A stretch of DNA of 45,490 nucleotides, taken from the NCBI GenBank assembly GCA_902780395.1, contig CACZFH010000010.1, forward strand, positions 1 to 45,490, written 5' to 3'. Every line of letters begins with the position of its first letter. The stretch's first letter is position 1. Both the position numbers and the translations under genes were made by a program. Below are positions 8,153 through 16,426 of the stretch, in pieces. The notes beneath the pieces are model-generated. The model worked only from the letters and a program-made list of their open reading frames with translations. It ran no database searches and had not been told where the DNA came from. Source of the stretch: an uncultured Erysipelotrichaceae bacterium. GTDB lineage: Bacteria > Bacillota_I > Bacilli_A > RF39 > UBA660.

Positions 8153-10483
8153 TTACACTGGAGAAGTAACAACAACATAAGGATCAGTCATAGAACCATT
8201 TCCAACATCAGTATCATATAAAGTTCCTGCTCCTAAAGAAATAACAGGACGAATTCCTCTAACCCCACGCACATAATGATTACCTTCCGTAACTAAACCA
8301 TCACTAGCAACACTTCGATTAACGGCATTAACATCAAAATAACTAGGAGACATAGTCCAATAAGAAGCACTAGTTCTTCGAAGCATAGCATTTTCTAAAG
8401 CATTCATTTCCATAATAGTAGGCAATCCAGCTTTAACACTTAACTTTGCGTCAGGATTATTAACACTAAATTGATCAGAGACATTTTCACAACTAAAATC
8501 TATTGTCGGAGAAGATGTTTCATTATAATAATTAAATTCTAATTTTGCCCCAGACCAATTATTCTGATCATTCCATCCAGAATTATTTTTAATACTTCTA
8601 TCATTACAATATATAGTATCTTCAATAACAGCAACATCACTTTCTGCCATATTATTTAAATACCAAGCATCTATAGCTTTCTTTATAGTAGAATTATTAC
8701 TATTACGAGTAAGCATTTCTGTTAATGCTTGTTCTCCAGTGGTAACACCATTAGTTAGAATAATATAATTGCCTGTCTGATTAGATGATGGAGCATAATA
8801 ATAATATCTTACCGCAGAACAAACCTTCTCACCAATTCCCAAACAAGAATAATGGTGAGTAGCCAAAATATTAGAATTATTATAATTTTCAATTTCAATT
8901 GGATTAACCAATGTATAATTTGTTCCATCCCAGTTAACACTTTCCCCATAATAACGATTAGGAGCATAACTATAACCATTACCAGAATATGAAACAATCA
9001 TACTCAAAGAAGTCTCTGTACAAGTAGCATTTTGGGTAAAACAAGTATATTTATAATCTGTATAATTATTTGAATTTTGCATCAACTCATCCAACCTTAC
9101 TACAACTGTATCTGATAAGACTAATCCATTTCTTTCTTTTCCAAGTAAATATTTTATACCAGCATTATAATACGTATACGTATTAGCAGCTGTAGCTGTC
9201 GTATAACGAGGCATTTCACAAGTTACCCGACTATCTCCACAAGTATATTTATTCTTGTAATTATTATAATCACTACTCCAACTTGTGAGATTAACATTCT
9301 CTGTATTATCTAATGTATAAGTACCATCTCCATTATCAATCAATGAAGTTCCAAAAACTATTGGATTATACTTAGTTAGTAAATCTCCATTTTGCAATAA
9401 CTTATAATACATAGCTGTATTATAAACTCTAGATATATAATACACAGAACCATTTGTATAATATTGATCAGTATTACGAAATGTATATTTGCCAAGCAAA
9501 TTTGGATAATCAGAAGTAGAAGAAACTTGATATGGATTAACCAAAGAATACTTTCCAGTAGTTGAATCATAAGAAATACTATCAGCATACCAATAAGAAG
9601 TTCCTAAAGAAGTATTAGAAAACATTGTTTGAGTAGAAGTAACAGTTTTATTCAAAGCAAATGACTCTGAACCTCCTTCAAATTGATCCCCATACATATA
9701 CCCAACATAACTAGGTAAATTATCTTCAACATTATAAGGTAATGTTCCAATCTGAGCATAATTTATATTATTAGTAATAGTTAATACATAAGCCGTAGAG
9801 GAAGAATAATAATCTTCGATATAATACAACGTTGAGCAAGTACCATTTTCATCAGTTGAAAGACAGGTATATTTACCTATTAAATTATTATAGGTTGATG
9901 CATCCCAAACGGAACTTATTTTTCCTCTCTTATTAAGATAGAAAACATTATTATTAGAATCAAAAAAATACCCATCTGAATACCAATAAGCCGTACTAGA
10001 AGATAATCCTAGCGTTGTTCTAGAACTATATCCTGGATGAACACCCCTAGTATTTAAACACTGATTATTTTCAGATTCTCCATTATAAATCAATTTAACC
10101 CCACCAGTGTCAGTTGTCCTCAATATTTTCCAACATGAACCAGCAAAAATAACATTATTCATATCATTAATCTCTGTTGCATAAGCCGTAGAATTAGTAT
10201 TCCAATAATAAATTTTTTGAGAAGGTTCTTCCGTAAAAGAATCATGATGATCTCCTACATACTCTTTAGCATAATGATTATTTTTAGCAGCTTTTCTCAA
10301 AACGTTATAAAGAGTTGGTTCCAAATATTCCTCTACCTTGGTATTTCCATTAATTGTTAATTCTGTACTAAACATAGAATAACCTATTCCTAAGAACATA
10401 AAAACTACTAAAATACTATTTAGTAGAAATATTTTTCTTGTATGTAGTTTTCTTCTTCTTTTCTTTCTTTTTTTCGTTTTCAT
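8153..10483 (-). CDS. large anchored surface protein with Cys-pair modules and DUF6273-like end
   Basis: 776 residues. A very basic N-terminus (KTKKRKKRRRK) and one membrane helix (about 17-38, ending LGIGYSMFSTELTINGN) place the rest outside. The core has imperfect ~80-residue modules, each with an aromatic YWYxD turn and a GKYTC...C pair: C207/C216, C415/C422, C481/C488, C547/C555; a fifth copy at 332-350 has lost its cysteines (KYTF). The C-terminal ~150 residues (ASYWTMSPSYF, VRGIRPVISL, GSMTDPYVV) resemble DUF6273, a formylglycine-enzyme/C-lectin-like fold. It lies between tig and lon with its own promoter and terminator. Adhesion or glycan binding is a guess. Confidence 0.75.
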   Translation of the reverse strand: MKTKKRKKRRRKLHTRKIFLLNSILVVFMFLGIGYSMFSTELTINGNTKVEEYLEPTLYNVLRKAAKNNHYAKEYVGDHHDSFTEEPSQKIYYWNTNSTAYATEINDMNNVIFAGSCWKILRTTDTGGVKLIYNGESENNQCLNTRGVHPGYSSRTTLGLSSSTAYWYSDGYFFDSNNNVFYLNKRGKISSVWDASTYNNLIGKYTCLSTDENGTCSTLYYIEDYYSSSTAYVLTITNNINYAQIGTLPYNVEDNLPSYVGYMYGDQFEGGSESFALNKTVTSTQTMFSNTSLGTSYWYADSISYDSTTGKYSLVNPYQVSSTSDYPNLLGKYTFRNTDQYYTNGSVYYISRVYNTAMYYKLLQNGDLLTKYNPIVFGTSLIDNGDGTYTLDNTENVNLTSWSSDYNNYKNKYTCGDSRVTCEMPRYTTATAANTYTYYNAGIKYLLGKERNGLVLSDTVVVRLDELMQNSNNYTDYKYTCFTQNATCTETSLSMIVSYSGNGYSYAPNRYYGESVNWDGTNYTLVNPIEIENYNNSNILATHHYSCLGIGEKVCSAVRYYYYAPSSNQTGNYIILTNGVTTGEQALTEMLTRNSNNSTIKKAIDAWYLNNMAESDVAVIEDTIYCNDRSIKNNSGWNDQNNWSGAKLEFNYYNETSSPTIDFSCENVSDQFSVNNPDAKLSVKAGLPTIMEMNALENAMLRRTSASYWTMSPSYFDVNAVNRSVASDGLVTEGNHYVRGVRGIRPVISLGAGTLYDTDVGNGSMTDPYVVVTSPV

Positions 10484-10504
10484 ACACTACCCTATACTAC
10501 TTTA

Positions 10505-10533
10505 ATTATAGAGTAATTATTATTATTTGTAAA
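10505..10533 (-). promoter_or_regulatory. promoter of the 776-residue surface-protein gene
   Basis: Minus strand TTTACA (10528-10533), 17-base spacer, TATAAT (10505-10510), directly after the tig terminator. Confidence 0.65.
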
Positions 10534-10540
10534 CCAAAAA

Positions 10541-10563
10541 TAAAAAGGAAGAATAATCTTCCT
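10541..10563 (-). terminator. tig terminator
   Basis: AGGAAGA (10546-10552), loop ATAA, TCTTCCT (10557-10563); the minus strand continues TTTTTA. The tig stop codon lies in one arm of the stem. Confidence 0.75.
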
Positions 10564-11830
10564 ATTTATTCAATTCTTTTAATAAATCGATTGTTTTTCT
10601 CATTTTTAAATCATATTGAACTAAATCAATACCACCAAATTCTTTTAAGAAATCCTCTTTACTCATTTGATACTTTTTAGCAATTTCTTCAGCTTCTTTT
10701 TCAGCATCATCTAAACTAATTTCAACTTTTTCTAGTACTCCAACTTCTTCAAGCATAAAACGATAAAGAACATTCTTATAAGCTTCTTTTTCCATTTGAC
10801 TTCTTAAAGCTTTTTCATCAGAACCTGTAAATTGGTAATAAACATCTAATGAAATTCCTTGCATTTTCATTTGTTCTTCAAAACGACCCATTAAACGATT
10901 AATTTCTTCTTCTACTAATTCTTCAGGAATATCAACTTCAACATTCTTAGAAACTTCTTCTAAAATAGTATCTACATATTTATTTTCAGCTTCCATCTCT
11001 TTTTGAGCTTGAATAGAGTTTTTAATCTCTTCTTTTAATTTTTCTTCAGTATCAATTCCTTCCATACCTAAGTCTTCAAAGAAATCTTCATCTAATTCAC
11101 GAGTTTGTTTTTGTTTAATTTCATTTACTTTTACTTTAAATACTACTTTAGCACCTGCTAAATCTGCTACTCCATAATCTTCTGGGAAAGTAAGTTCTAA
11201 ATCTTTTTCTTCACCTGTTTTCATTCCTTTTACGCCATCCTCAAAACCAGGTATAAAAGTATTAGATCCAATTTCTAAAGAATAGTTTTCACCTTTACCA
11301 CCATCAAAAGCTACTCCATCTTTAAATCCTTCAAAGTCAATAATAGCAACATCTCCATCTTCAACTTTACCCTTTTCTTTAGTTACTAATTCTGTATATC
11401 TCTCAAGTAAATGTCCAAGTTCATGATTAATCTCTTCTTCAGTTACATTTACTTTTTCAGGTTTAATCTTTAATCCTTTATATTTCTTAACAGTAACTTC
11501 TGGTTTCGTAATAATTTTAAAAATAAATTCAATTCCTTTATCAGTTATATCTTTAATTTCAACACTAGGTTGTACAATTGGCTCTAATTTTGAATCATCC
11601 ATTACTTTATCATAAGCTTTTGGTAATACTATATTAGCAGCATCATAATATAATGTTTCAATTCCAAATTTCTTTTCAAAAACATTTCTAGGTACTTTTC
11701 CTTTACGGAAACCATCTACCTTAACAGTCTTTTGCTTTTCTTTAAAAGCTTTATCAACAGCTTCTTCCCAATCTTTTCCTTCAATAGTAACATTTATTTC
11801 ATGTATATTTTTCTTTTCCTTTTTTGCCAT
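10562..11830 (-). CDS. tig: trigger factor, ribosome-bound chaperone
   Basis: 422 residues, full length. N-terminal ribosome-binding domain with the signature GFRKGKVPRNVFEKKFG (about 41-57), a central FKBP-type peptidyl-prolyl isomerase domain (about 155-240, DGDVAIIDFEGFKDG to LTFPEDYG), and a helical C-terminal chaperone domain. It binds nascent chains at the ribosome exit and helps early folding. The start has GGAGGG 6 bases upstream. It is a single-gene unit between a good promoter and a terminator. Confidence 0.97.
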   Translation of the reverse strand: MAKKEKKNIHEINVTIEGKDWEEAVDKAFKEKQKTVKVDGFRKGKVPRNVFEKKFGIETLYYDAANIVLPKAYDKVMDDSKLEPIVQPSVEIKDITDKGIEFIFKIITKPEVTVKKYKGLKIKPEKVNVTEEEINHELGHLLERYTELVTKEKGKVEDGDVAIIDFEGFKDGVAFDGGKGENYSLEIGSNTFIPGFEDGVKGMKTGEEKDLELTFPEDYGVADLAGAKVVFKVKVNEIKQKQTRELDEDFFEDLGMEGIDTEEKLKEEIKNSIQAQKEMEAENKYVDTILEEVSKNVEVDIPEELVEEEINRLMGRFEEQMKMQGISLDVYYQFTGSDEKALRSQMEKEAYKNVLYRFMLEEVGVLEKVEISLDDAEKEAEEIAKKYQMSKEDFLKEFGGIDLVQYDLKMRKTIDLLKELNK

Positions 11831-11864
11831 ATTAATCCCTCCAACGTCTTATATTATACAGGAT

Positions 11865-11893
11865 ATTATAATAGAAAACAACAATAAGTTCAA
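11865..11893 (-). promoter_or_regulatory. tig promoter
   Basis: Minus strand TTGAAC (11888-11893), 17-base spacer, TATAAT (11865-11870). A second TATAAT-like hexamer lies downstream in the leader. Confidence 0.7.
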
Positions 11894-11982
11894 TAAAAAG
11901 CTCATTATTAATAGTAAACTTATAAAGACTTACAAAATAGTATAAGATTATTTTTATATTGAATTATCTAGAAAAAGCCAAA

Positions 11983-12019
11983 CAAAAAAAATAAAAAATA
12001 TAGAAGTAATTTCTATATT
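11983..12019 (-). terminator. terminator of the Nudix operon
   Basis: AATATAGAA (11997-12005) pairs with TTCTATATT (12011-12019); on the minus strand it continues into TTTTATTTTTTTT. Confidence 0.75.
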
Positions 12020-12033
12020 ATTTTAGCCTATTC

Positions 12034-12552
12034 TTAACAGTCATTAAATAATTGATGATATACATCTACTACATAAAGCATTTCTCTACCTATCTTAGCA
12101 TCAATATCTCCAGAATTAATATTCATTTGTAGAAAAGAATCTAAATCTTTAAAATTAATATAGAACAAATTAAAATCTGTAGATAATTCTAATTCATCAT
12201 AATGTGTTTCTAAGAAATTAGGTTCCTGATCAGTAAAAAAACGATAATAATAAATACTATTCAATACTTTTCGTCCACTATTAAAATAATTATCATCATA
12301 AGTAGTAATACATAAAAAAGGTGGTTCTTCAACAGTTAGATTAATACCTGTTTCTTCCTTAACTTCACGTATAATACATTCATCATTCGTTTCATCTTCA
12401 TTTTTATGACCACCAGGAAATTGATATGTATTATTATTATGTGCTAGTATAATTTTACCCTTAGAATTTATAATTAAAGCTTTCACTCGTATTACTTTTT
12501 CTTCAATTTCGTTTTCATTTAATTGATTATCATTAATAACTATATTCTTCAT
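12034..12552 (-). CDS. Nudix hydrolase
   Basis: 172 residues. The Nudix box is complete: G-HKNED-E-TNDECII-REVKEETG fits Gx5Ex7REUxEExGU, with the metal-binding glutamates present. Such enzymes cleave nucleoside diphosphates linked to another group; the substrate cannot be told. The start at 12552 (MKNIV) was chosen because GAGGGTGG lies upstream and it avoids overlap with the peptidase gene; an upstream ATG at 12582 would overlap it. Last gene of the operon that begins with the DUF1292 gene. Confidence 0.88.
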   Translation of the reverse strand: MKNIVINDNQLNENEIEEKVIRVKALIINSKGKIILAHNNNTYQFPGGHKNEDETNDECIIREVKEETGINLTVEEPPFLCITTYDDNYFNSGRKVLNSIYYYRFFTDQEPNFLETHYDELELSTDFNLFYINFKDLDSFLQMNINSGDIDAKIGREMLYVVDVYHQLFNDC

Positions 12553-12563
12553 ATTACCACCCT

Positions 12564-13511
12564 CTACAAAAATCTTTCCCAATATTCTACTACATCAGGA
12601 CTAACAGAATCTAGAGAAGCTTCCAAAGTTCTAGCCATATATGTAGCCTTTTGCCATACTGTATTTCCATTATTTAAACAACTAGCTTTACTAGCTGCCA
12701 TCATATATTCAAAAGTAGATGCCCTATCTTCAGCACCCGAAGATTGAGCATAATTATTTACAAATGGAGATTCTGCTAGAAAAGTATTTGCATAAGAATA
12801 ACTATTGTAAATAGATCCATAAGAAAATCCTTCTGGATTAAGAGCATCCCAGCTATTAAAACTAGCACCTTCTCTAAATATATATCTTTCTATATAATGA
12901 TAAGATTCATGATAAAATGATTCCTCGAATGGATATATAGCAGCAATTGATATTTTAGCATAATTATAATTTGAATCAGTAATACCCGTAATACTATTTT
13001 CCGAATAGCTATTGATTAAATAAATAGAGAGAGGAATCCCCCCATTCTTTATTTCCAAAAACAATCCATTTGGATATAAACTAAGAGTATTTTTTAATCT
13101 CATTAATTGATTATAAATAACCGTCTCATCAGTAATTTCAGTAGTATCTATTCCTGCTACTGTATAATTAGCAGTTTCTTCTCCATAATAAACCTTAACT
13201 TGAAATTGTTTTTCTATTTCTTTCCTCAAAGAATCATTCTTTTCACTAATTAAAGTATTTAAATCAACGGATGGTTGAGGAATATTATTATCGACTTGAG
13301 AAGAAGTTGTACTATCCGTGACAACTTCACTTCCATCTACAGGAGTAATAGATACAATAGACTCTTCTTGATTATCAATAGGAATTACTTCTTTAACAGG
13401 ATCAAATACTTTGTTAATACTTCCAAATTCTAAAAAACAACCATACAAAATAAAAGTAATTGAAACAACGATGAGAATTTTGGCATAATAATTAGCTTTT
13501 TTTCTATGCAC
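12564..13511 (-). CDS. membrane-anchored HExxH metallopeptidase (putative)
   Basis: 315 residues. One N-terminal membrane helix (about 10-28, with ILYGC that only loosely fits a lipobox), then a low-complexity Ser/Thr/Asp linker (50-85), then a globular domain with HESYH (201-205), the zinc-protease motif, and a possible third ligand in GAEDRASTFEY (Glu261). The layout fits an extracellular gluzincin-type peptidase, but the family is not one I can name. The start is GTG with AAAGGAGATGA upstream; the nearby in-frame ATG runs into a stop. Downstream of the tail-anchored protein gene by 28 bases. Confidence 0.65.
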   Translation of the reverse strand: MHRKKANYYAKILIVVSITFILYGCFLEFGSINKVFDPVKEVIPIDNQEESIVSITPVDGSEVVTDSTTSSQVDNNIPQPSVDLNTLISEKNDSLRKEIEKQFQVKVYYGEETANYTVAGIDTTEITDETVIYNQLMRLKNTLSLYPNGLFLEIKNGGIPLSIYLINSYSENSITGITDSNYNYAKISIAAIYPFEESFYHESYHYIERYIFREGASFNSWDALNPEGFSYGSIYNSYSYANTFLAESPFVNNYAQSSGAEDRASTFEYMMAASKASCLNNGNTVWQKATYMARTLEASLDSVSPDVVEYWERFL

Positions 13512-13539
13512 AAAAAATCATCTCCTTTCAACTACTTTA

Positions 13540-14073
13540 CTATCTAATAATTATCATCATTGCAATCAAAGCAATTGTAAATAAACCGATCATAAACAAT
13601 AGACCAACGATATTTCCTGAACCCTTTCTACTAGATGAGATACTTTTAGGAGAACTTACTTGAATATTTTGAGATAACAACAACAAATTATTAGCATCAT
13701 CAGGACTTAGACCATCAATAGTAAATAAATCATTGTTATTCGTAATAATACGAAAAGTAACTAGATCATCTTCCGTAAGATTTACAATATCTTTTGTTTG
13801 CACTTCAACAATCTCACATATTTTCTCCACCAAAGGTATTAAGAAAGAAGAAGAAAAAGCTTGATCACAATCTAACATAATATCTTGAAATTCTTTTTTT
13901 TCTCCCTCCATATTAACAATAGATAATTTCGCCCTAGCCTGATAATCTTTAATCTTTATATCATATAAGATTGAACTGTGACTATCAGAAATACGAAAGA
14001 TATTAGCAATTTTATCTAAGTATTCTTGATAATCATCTTGGGACATTGCCTTTTCCATTAAACCATTTCCCAT
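13540..14073 (-). CDS. C-tail-anchored membrane protein, unknown
   Basis: 177 residues: a soluble cytoplasmic domain (1-140), a short Ser/Arg/Gly linker, and a single membrane helix at the very end (about 154-175, VGLLFMIGLFTIALIAMMIII). That is the topology of a tail-anchored protein with nothing outside. No catalytic motif is recognised. It starts 8 bases after the repeat-protein gene ends, with AGGTGATAG as ribosome site. It may hold its operon partners at the membrane, which is inference. Confidence 0.6.
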   Translation of the reverse strand: MGNGLMEKAMSQDDYQEYLDKIANIFRISDSHSSILYDIKIKDYQARAKLSIVNMEGEKKEFQDIMLDCDQAFSSSFLIPLVEKICEIVEVQTKDIVNLTEDDLVTFRIITNNNDLFTIDGLSPDDANNLLLLSQNIQVSSPKSISSSRKGSGNIVGLLFMIGLFTIALIAMMIIIR

Positions 14074-14081
14074 ACTATCAC

Positions 14082-16088
14082 CTATGCAACCATTTGAGTT
14101 GAATATTCCTTACTTAAAATTTTTCCATCTTGAGCAGAATATCTTTTACTTAATTCACTAATCTTTTGAGATAAAGCCTCAGCTTCTTCATATCTTTTCT
14201 CATTATATAAAACACTTACTTGATTAACCATTTCTGCCAATTGTTCCTCAGAAATATTAGCATAATCATTTTCACTCATTGGAGGCATTTCTACCATTGG
14301 AGTAGTATCAGCAACAACTGCTTGAGGTGCTTCTACCAAATTATTACCACTCATTGGAGGCATTTCTGCCGTTGGAGTAGTATCAGCAACAACTGTTTGA
14401 GGTGCTTCTACCGAATCACTTTCTCCTATTCCCAAATATGGAATAATAGGAATGATTTTAGCAAGTTGCTCTTTCTTAGATTTTCTTAAATTTGCTGCTT
14501 GTGTTAGATTTACACTAAGAGCATTACCTTTATATCCAGCTGAAGTAGCAAAAACTTTAGGAGGTCTTTCTACTTGCTGAGAAGATACAATAGCTGGAAC
14601 CTCTGGTACAGTAGTTATTTCACTATTTGGTTCCATAACTACACCATCATTTACTACTGGAATTTCTGAAAAAGAAGGCATCATACTACTAACCTCAGCA
14701 GTCTGTTGTTCAGCAACAACATTTTGCACTGGCTGTTCAGCAATAACATTTTGTACCGGTTGTTCAACAACAACATTTTGAACTGGCTGTTCAGCAATAT
14801 CATTTTGTACCGGTTGTTCAGCAATATCATTTTGTACCGGTTGTTCAACAACAAGCCCACTATTTTCAGGAATAGCACTAGCAACAGGTTCACTTACTTC
14901 AGGATTTTCCTGTATCACAATATCATTAGCAAGAGATGTAGTTTCTGCTACTTCTCCTTGTGAAACTTCATTTTGACTTAAATCAACACTAGGATTTACA
15001 CTTAAATTTTCATTATTCACTTCTACTGGAGTTACTCTATCATCAGGAATAATAATAACTTTCGTTGGTTCATTAGCTCTCATAGTTGTTTCTTCCATTG
15101 GAGGAGAAACTTCTGCTACTTCTTCTGTAGTTACTCTATCATCAGGAATAATGATAACCTTCGTTGGCCTATCCTGAACTTCCATAGCTGTTTCTTCTGT
15201 TGGAGGAGAAACTTCTGCTACTTCTTCTGTAGTTACTCTATCATCAGGAATAATAACCTTCTGTGATTCATCCTGAACTTCCATAGCCTTTTCTTCTGTT
15301 GGAGGAGAAACTTCTACTACTTCTTCAGGAGCTTCACTTGTCTCAGAATCAATTATAACCTTCTGTGATTCATCCTGAACTTCCATAGCCTTTTCTTCTG
15401 TTGAAGTAGAATCATCTGCTACTTCTTCTGTAGTTACTCTATCATCAGGAATAATAACCTTCTGTGATTCATCCTGAACTTCCATAGCCTTTTCTTCTGT
15501 TGAAGTAGAATCTTCTACTACTTCTTCAGGAGCTTCACTTGTCTCAGAAATAATTTTCTCTTCAATAATTCCTCTTATTTCTTTGTCATGATCTTCAACA
15601 TCTTTTTTTACTTCTCCTATTCTGTTATTAATTGTTTCTTCCAAACTAGAAGTAGCCTTTGCTAACGATGCTTTTAATTCTTCAACTTGCTTTTCTAAAT
15701 CTTGAATTTTATGATCATCTTTTTCACCTTCATCAGATTTAGAGACTACCGAAGACACTTCATGAAGATCTTTATCTTCTTCAACTTTAACGTCTGATTT
15801 AGTTCTTTTTTGAATAATATTCATACATTCTTTTGCTTTTTCATGTAAAGGAAGTAATGAATTCATTAAATTATTAGTATCAAGAATAACATTACTAAGC
15901 AACTCGTGGTATTCTGCCCAAGTATCTCTTTCAGTTTGACTATTTACTAAATCATTACCATCAAAAATAACCACTTCTAAATCTTTCATAATACCTTGAT
16001 AAAAAGCAATAACGTCAAACATACTAGCCTTAAACTCTTTCTCTGCATCATTTAACACTTGTTTACTATTATTAATATTGGTATTCAT
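14082..16088 (-). CDS. long repeat-rich coiled-coil protein
   Basis: 668 residues, acidic, no signal peptide or membrane helix, so probably cytoplasmic. Order: helical N-terminus (1-100), coiled coil (about 125-178), ~30-residue repeats built on PDDRVTTEEVA and EEKAMEVQDESQKVII (about 181-353), five copies of the 9-mer EQPVQNDIA or close variants (415-461), a basic stretch (RKSKKEQLAKIIPIIP), two ~25-residue repeats (APQTVVADTTPTAEMPPMS, 560-608), and a helical C-terminus resembling a TPR helix pair (612-650). Looks like a scaffold or spacer protein. Function unknown. Confidence 0.7.
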   Translation of the reverse strand: MNTNINNSKQVLNDAEKEFKASMFDVIAFYQGIMKDLEVVIFDGNDLVNSQTERDTWAEYHELLSNVILDTNNLMNSLLPLHEKAKECMNIIQKRTKSDVKVEEDKDLHEVSSVVSKSDEGEKDDHKIQDLEKQVEELKASLAKATSSLEETINNRIGEVKKDVEDHDKEIRGIIEEKIISETSEAPEEVVEDSTSTEEKAMEVQDESQKVIIPDDRVTTEEVADDSTSTEEKAMEVQDESQKVIIDSETSEAPEEVVEVSPPTEEKAMEVQDESQKVIIPDDRVTTEEVAEVSPPTEETAMEVQDRPTKVIIIPDDRVTTEEVAEVSPPMEETTMRANEPTKVIIIPDDRVTPVEVNNENLSVNPSVDLSQNEVSQGEVAETTSLANDIVIQENPEVSEPVASAIPENSGLVVEQPVQNDIAEQPVQNDIAEQPVQNVVVEQPVQNVIAEQPVQNVVAEQQTAEVSSMMPSFSEIPVVNDGVVMEPNSEITTVPEVPAIVSSQQVERPPKVFATSAGYKGNALSVNLTQAANLRKSKKEQLAKIIPIIPYLGIGESDSVEAPQTVVADTTPTAEMPPMSGNNLVEAPQAVVADTTPMVEMPPMSENDYANISEEQLAEMVNQVSVLYNEKRYEEAEALSQKISELSKRYSAQDGKILSKEYSTQMVA
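14265..14411 (-). repeat. tandem repeat, ~25 residues x 2
   Basis: Two near-identical coding units for APQxVVADTTPxxEMPPMS in the repeat-rich protein gene. Confidence 0.75.
14706..14846 (-). repeat. 27-bp tandem repeat, ~5 copies
   Basis: Five in-frame copies encode EQPVQN plus three variable residues (DIA, DIA, VVV, VIA, VVA). Copy number could change by recombination or slippage without a frameshift. Confidence 0.8.
15030..15548 (-). repeat. ~90-bp tandem repeat block, 5-6 copies
   Basis: In-frame units encode TEEVAxxSxxxEEKAMEVQDESQKVIIPDDRVT-type segments, with some units swapping in SETSEAPEEVVE. The mosaic of unit types suggests past recombination between copies. Confidence 0.75.
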
Positions 16089-16103
16089 ATACCCACCACC
16101 TTA

Positions 16104-16367
16104 TTAAACATTAGCTATTTTTTTCAATAAATTAAGAACCTCTGCCCACTCTATATCATCTTGAATTTCCTTAATCTTAATAATATTACCCTCTTGGACA
16201 ATTTTAGAAATATAAATAATTTCATCTGACTCAACTTCCGCTTTTTCGCCCTTAGAATAAACTAAATAAGTATTTACATGGTTCTCACTTACCAAATAAG
16301 TTACTAACTCAACTTCCGTTTTATTACCATCACTATCTTCTATTACAACCATTTCTTTATCTTCCAT
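16104..16367 (-). CDS. DUF1292 family protein (YrzB-like)
   Basis: 87 residues. It begins with the acidic strand pair typical of DUF1292 (MVVIEDSDGNKTEVELVTYLV), followed by NTYLVYSK and a C-terminal helix (DDIEWAEVLNLLKKI). Members are small, widespread in Firmicutes and of unknown function; in B. subtilis yrzB lies near yrrK. Here it heads a five-gene operon (repeat protein, tail-anchored protein, HExxH peptidase, Nudix), an unusual setting. Confidence 0.75.
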   Translation of the reverse strand: MEDKEMVVIEDSDGNKTEVELVTYLVSENHVNTYLVYSKGEKAEVESDEIIYISKIVQEGNIIKIKEIQDDIEWAEVLNLLKKIANV

Positions 16368-16397
16368 AATAGATAAACTCCTTTTACTCTAAAATAT

Positions 16398-16426
16398 ATT
16401 ATATCGAATAATTTCAAAGAAGTAAA
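16398..16426 (-). promoter_or_regulatory. promoter of the DUF1292-to-Nudix operon
   Basis: Minus strand TTTACT (16421-16426), 17-base spacer, TATAAT (16398-16403). The -35 abuts the stop codon of the CcdA-like gene. Confidence 0.7.

Noticed and set aside
12553-12582. Longer Nudix protein starting at 12582
   Set aside because: It would overlap the peptidase gene and lacks a ribosome site, while the ATG at 12552 has one.
14706-14846. Short regular repeats as a CRISPR array
   Set aside because: The units are coding, contiguous, 27 bases long and lack spacers; no cas gene is present.
14220-14963. Plus-strand frames opposite the repeat-rich protein
   Set aside because: Their open state follows from the stop-free repeats on the coding strand; composition (Trp, Arg, Asn, Ile rich) is not protein-like.
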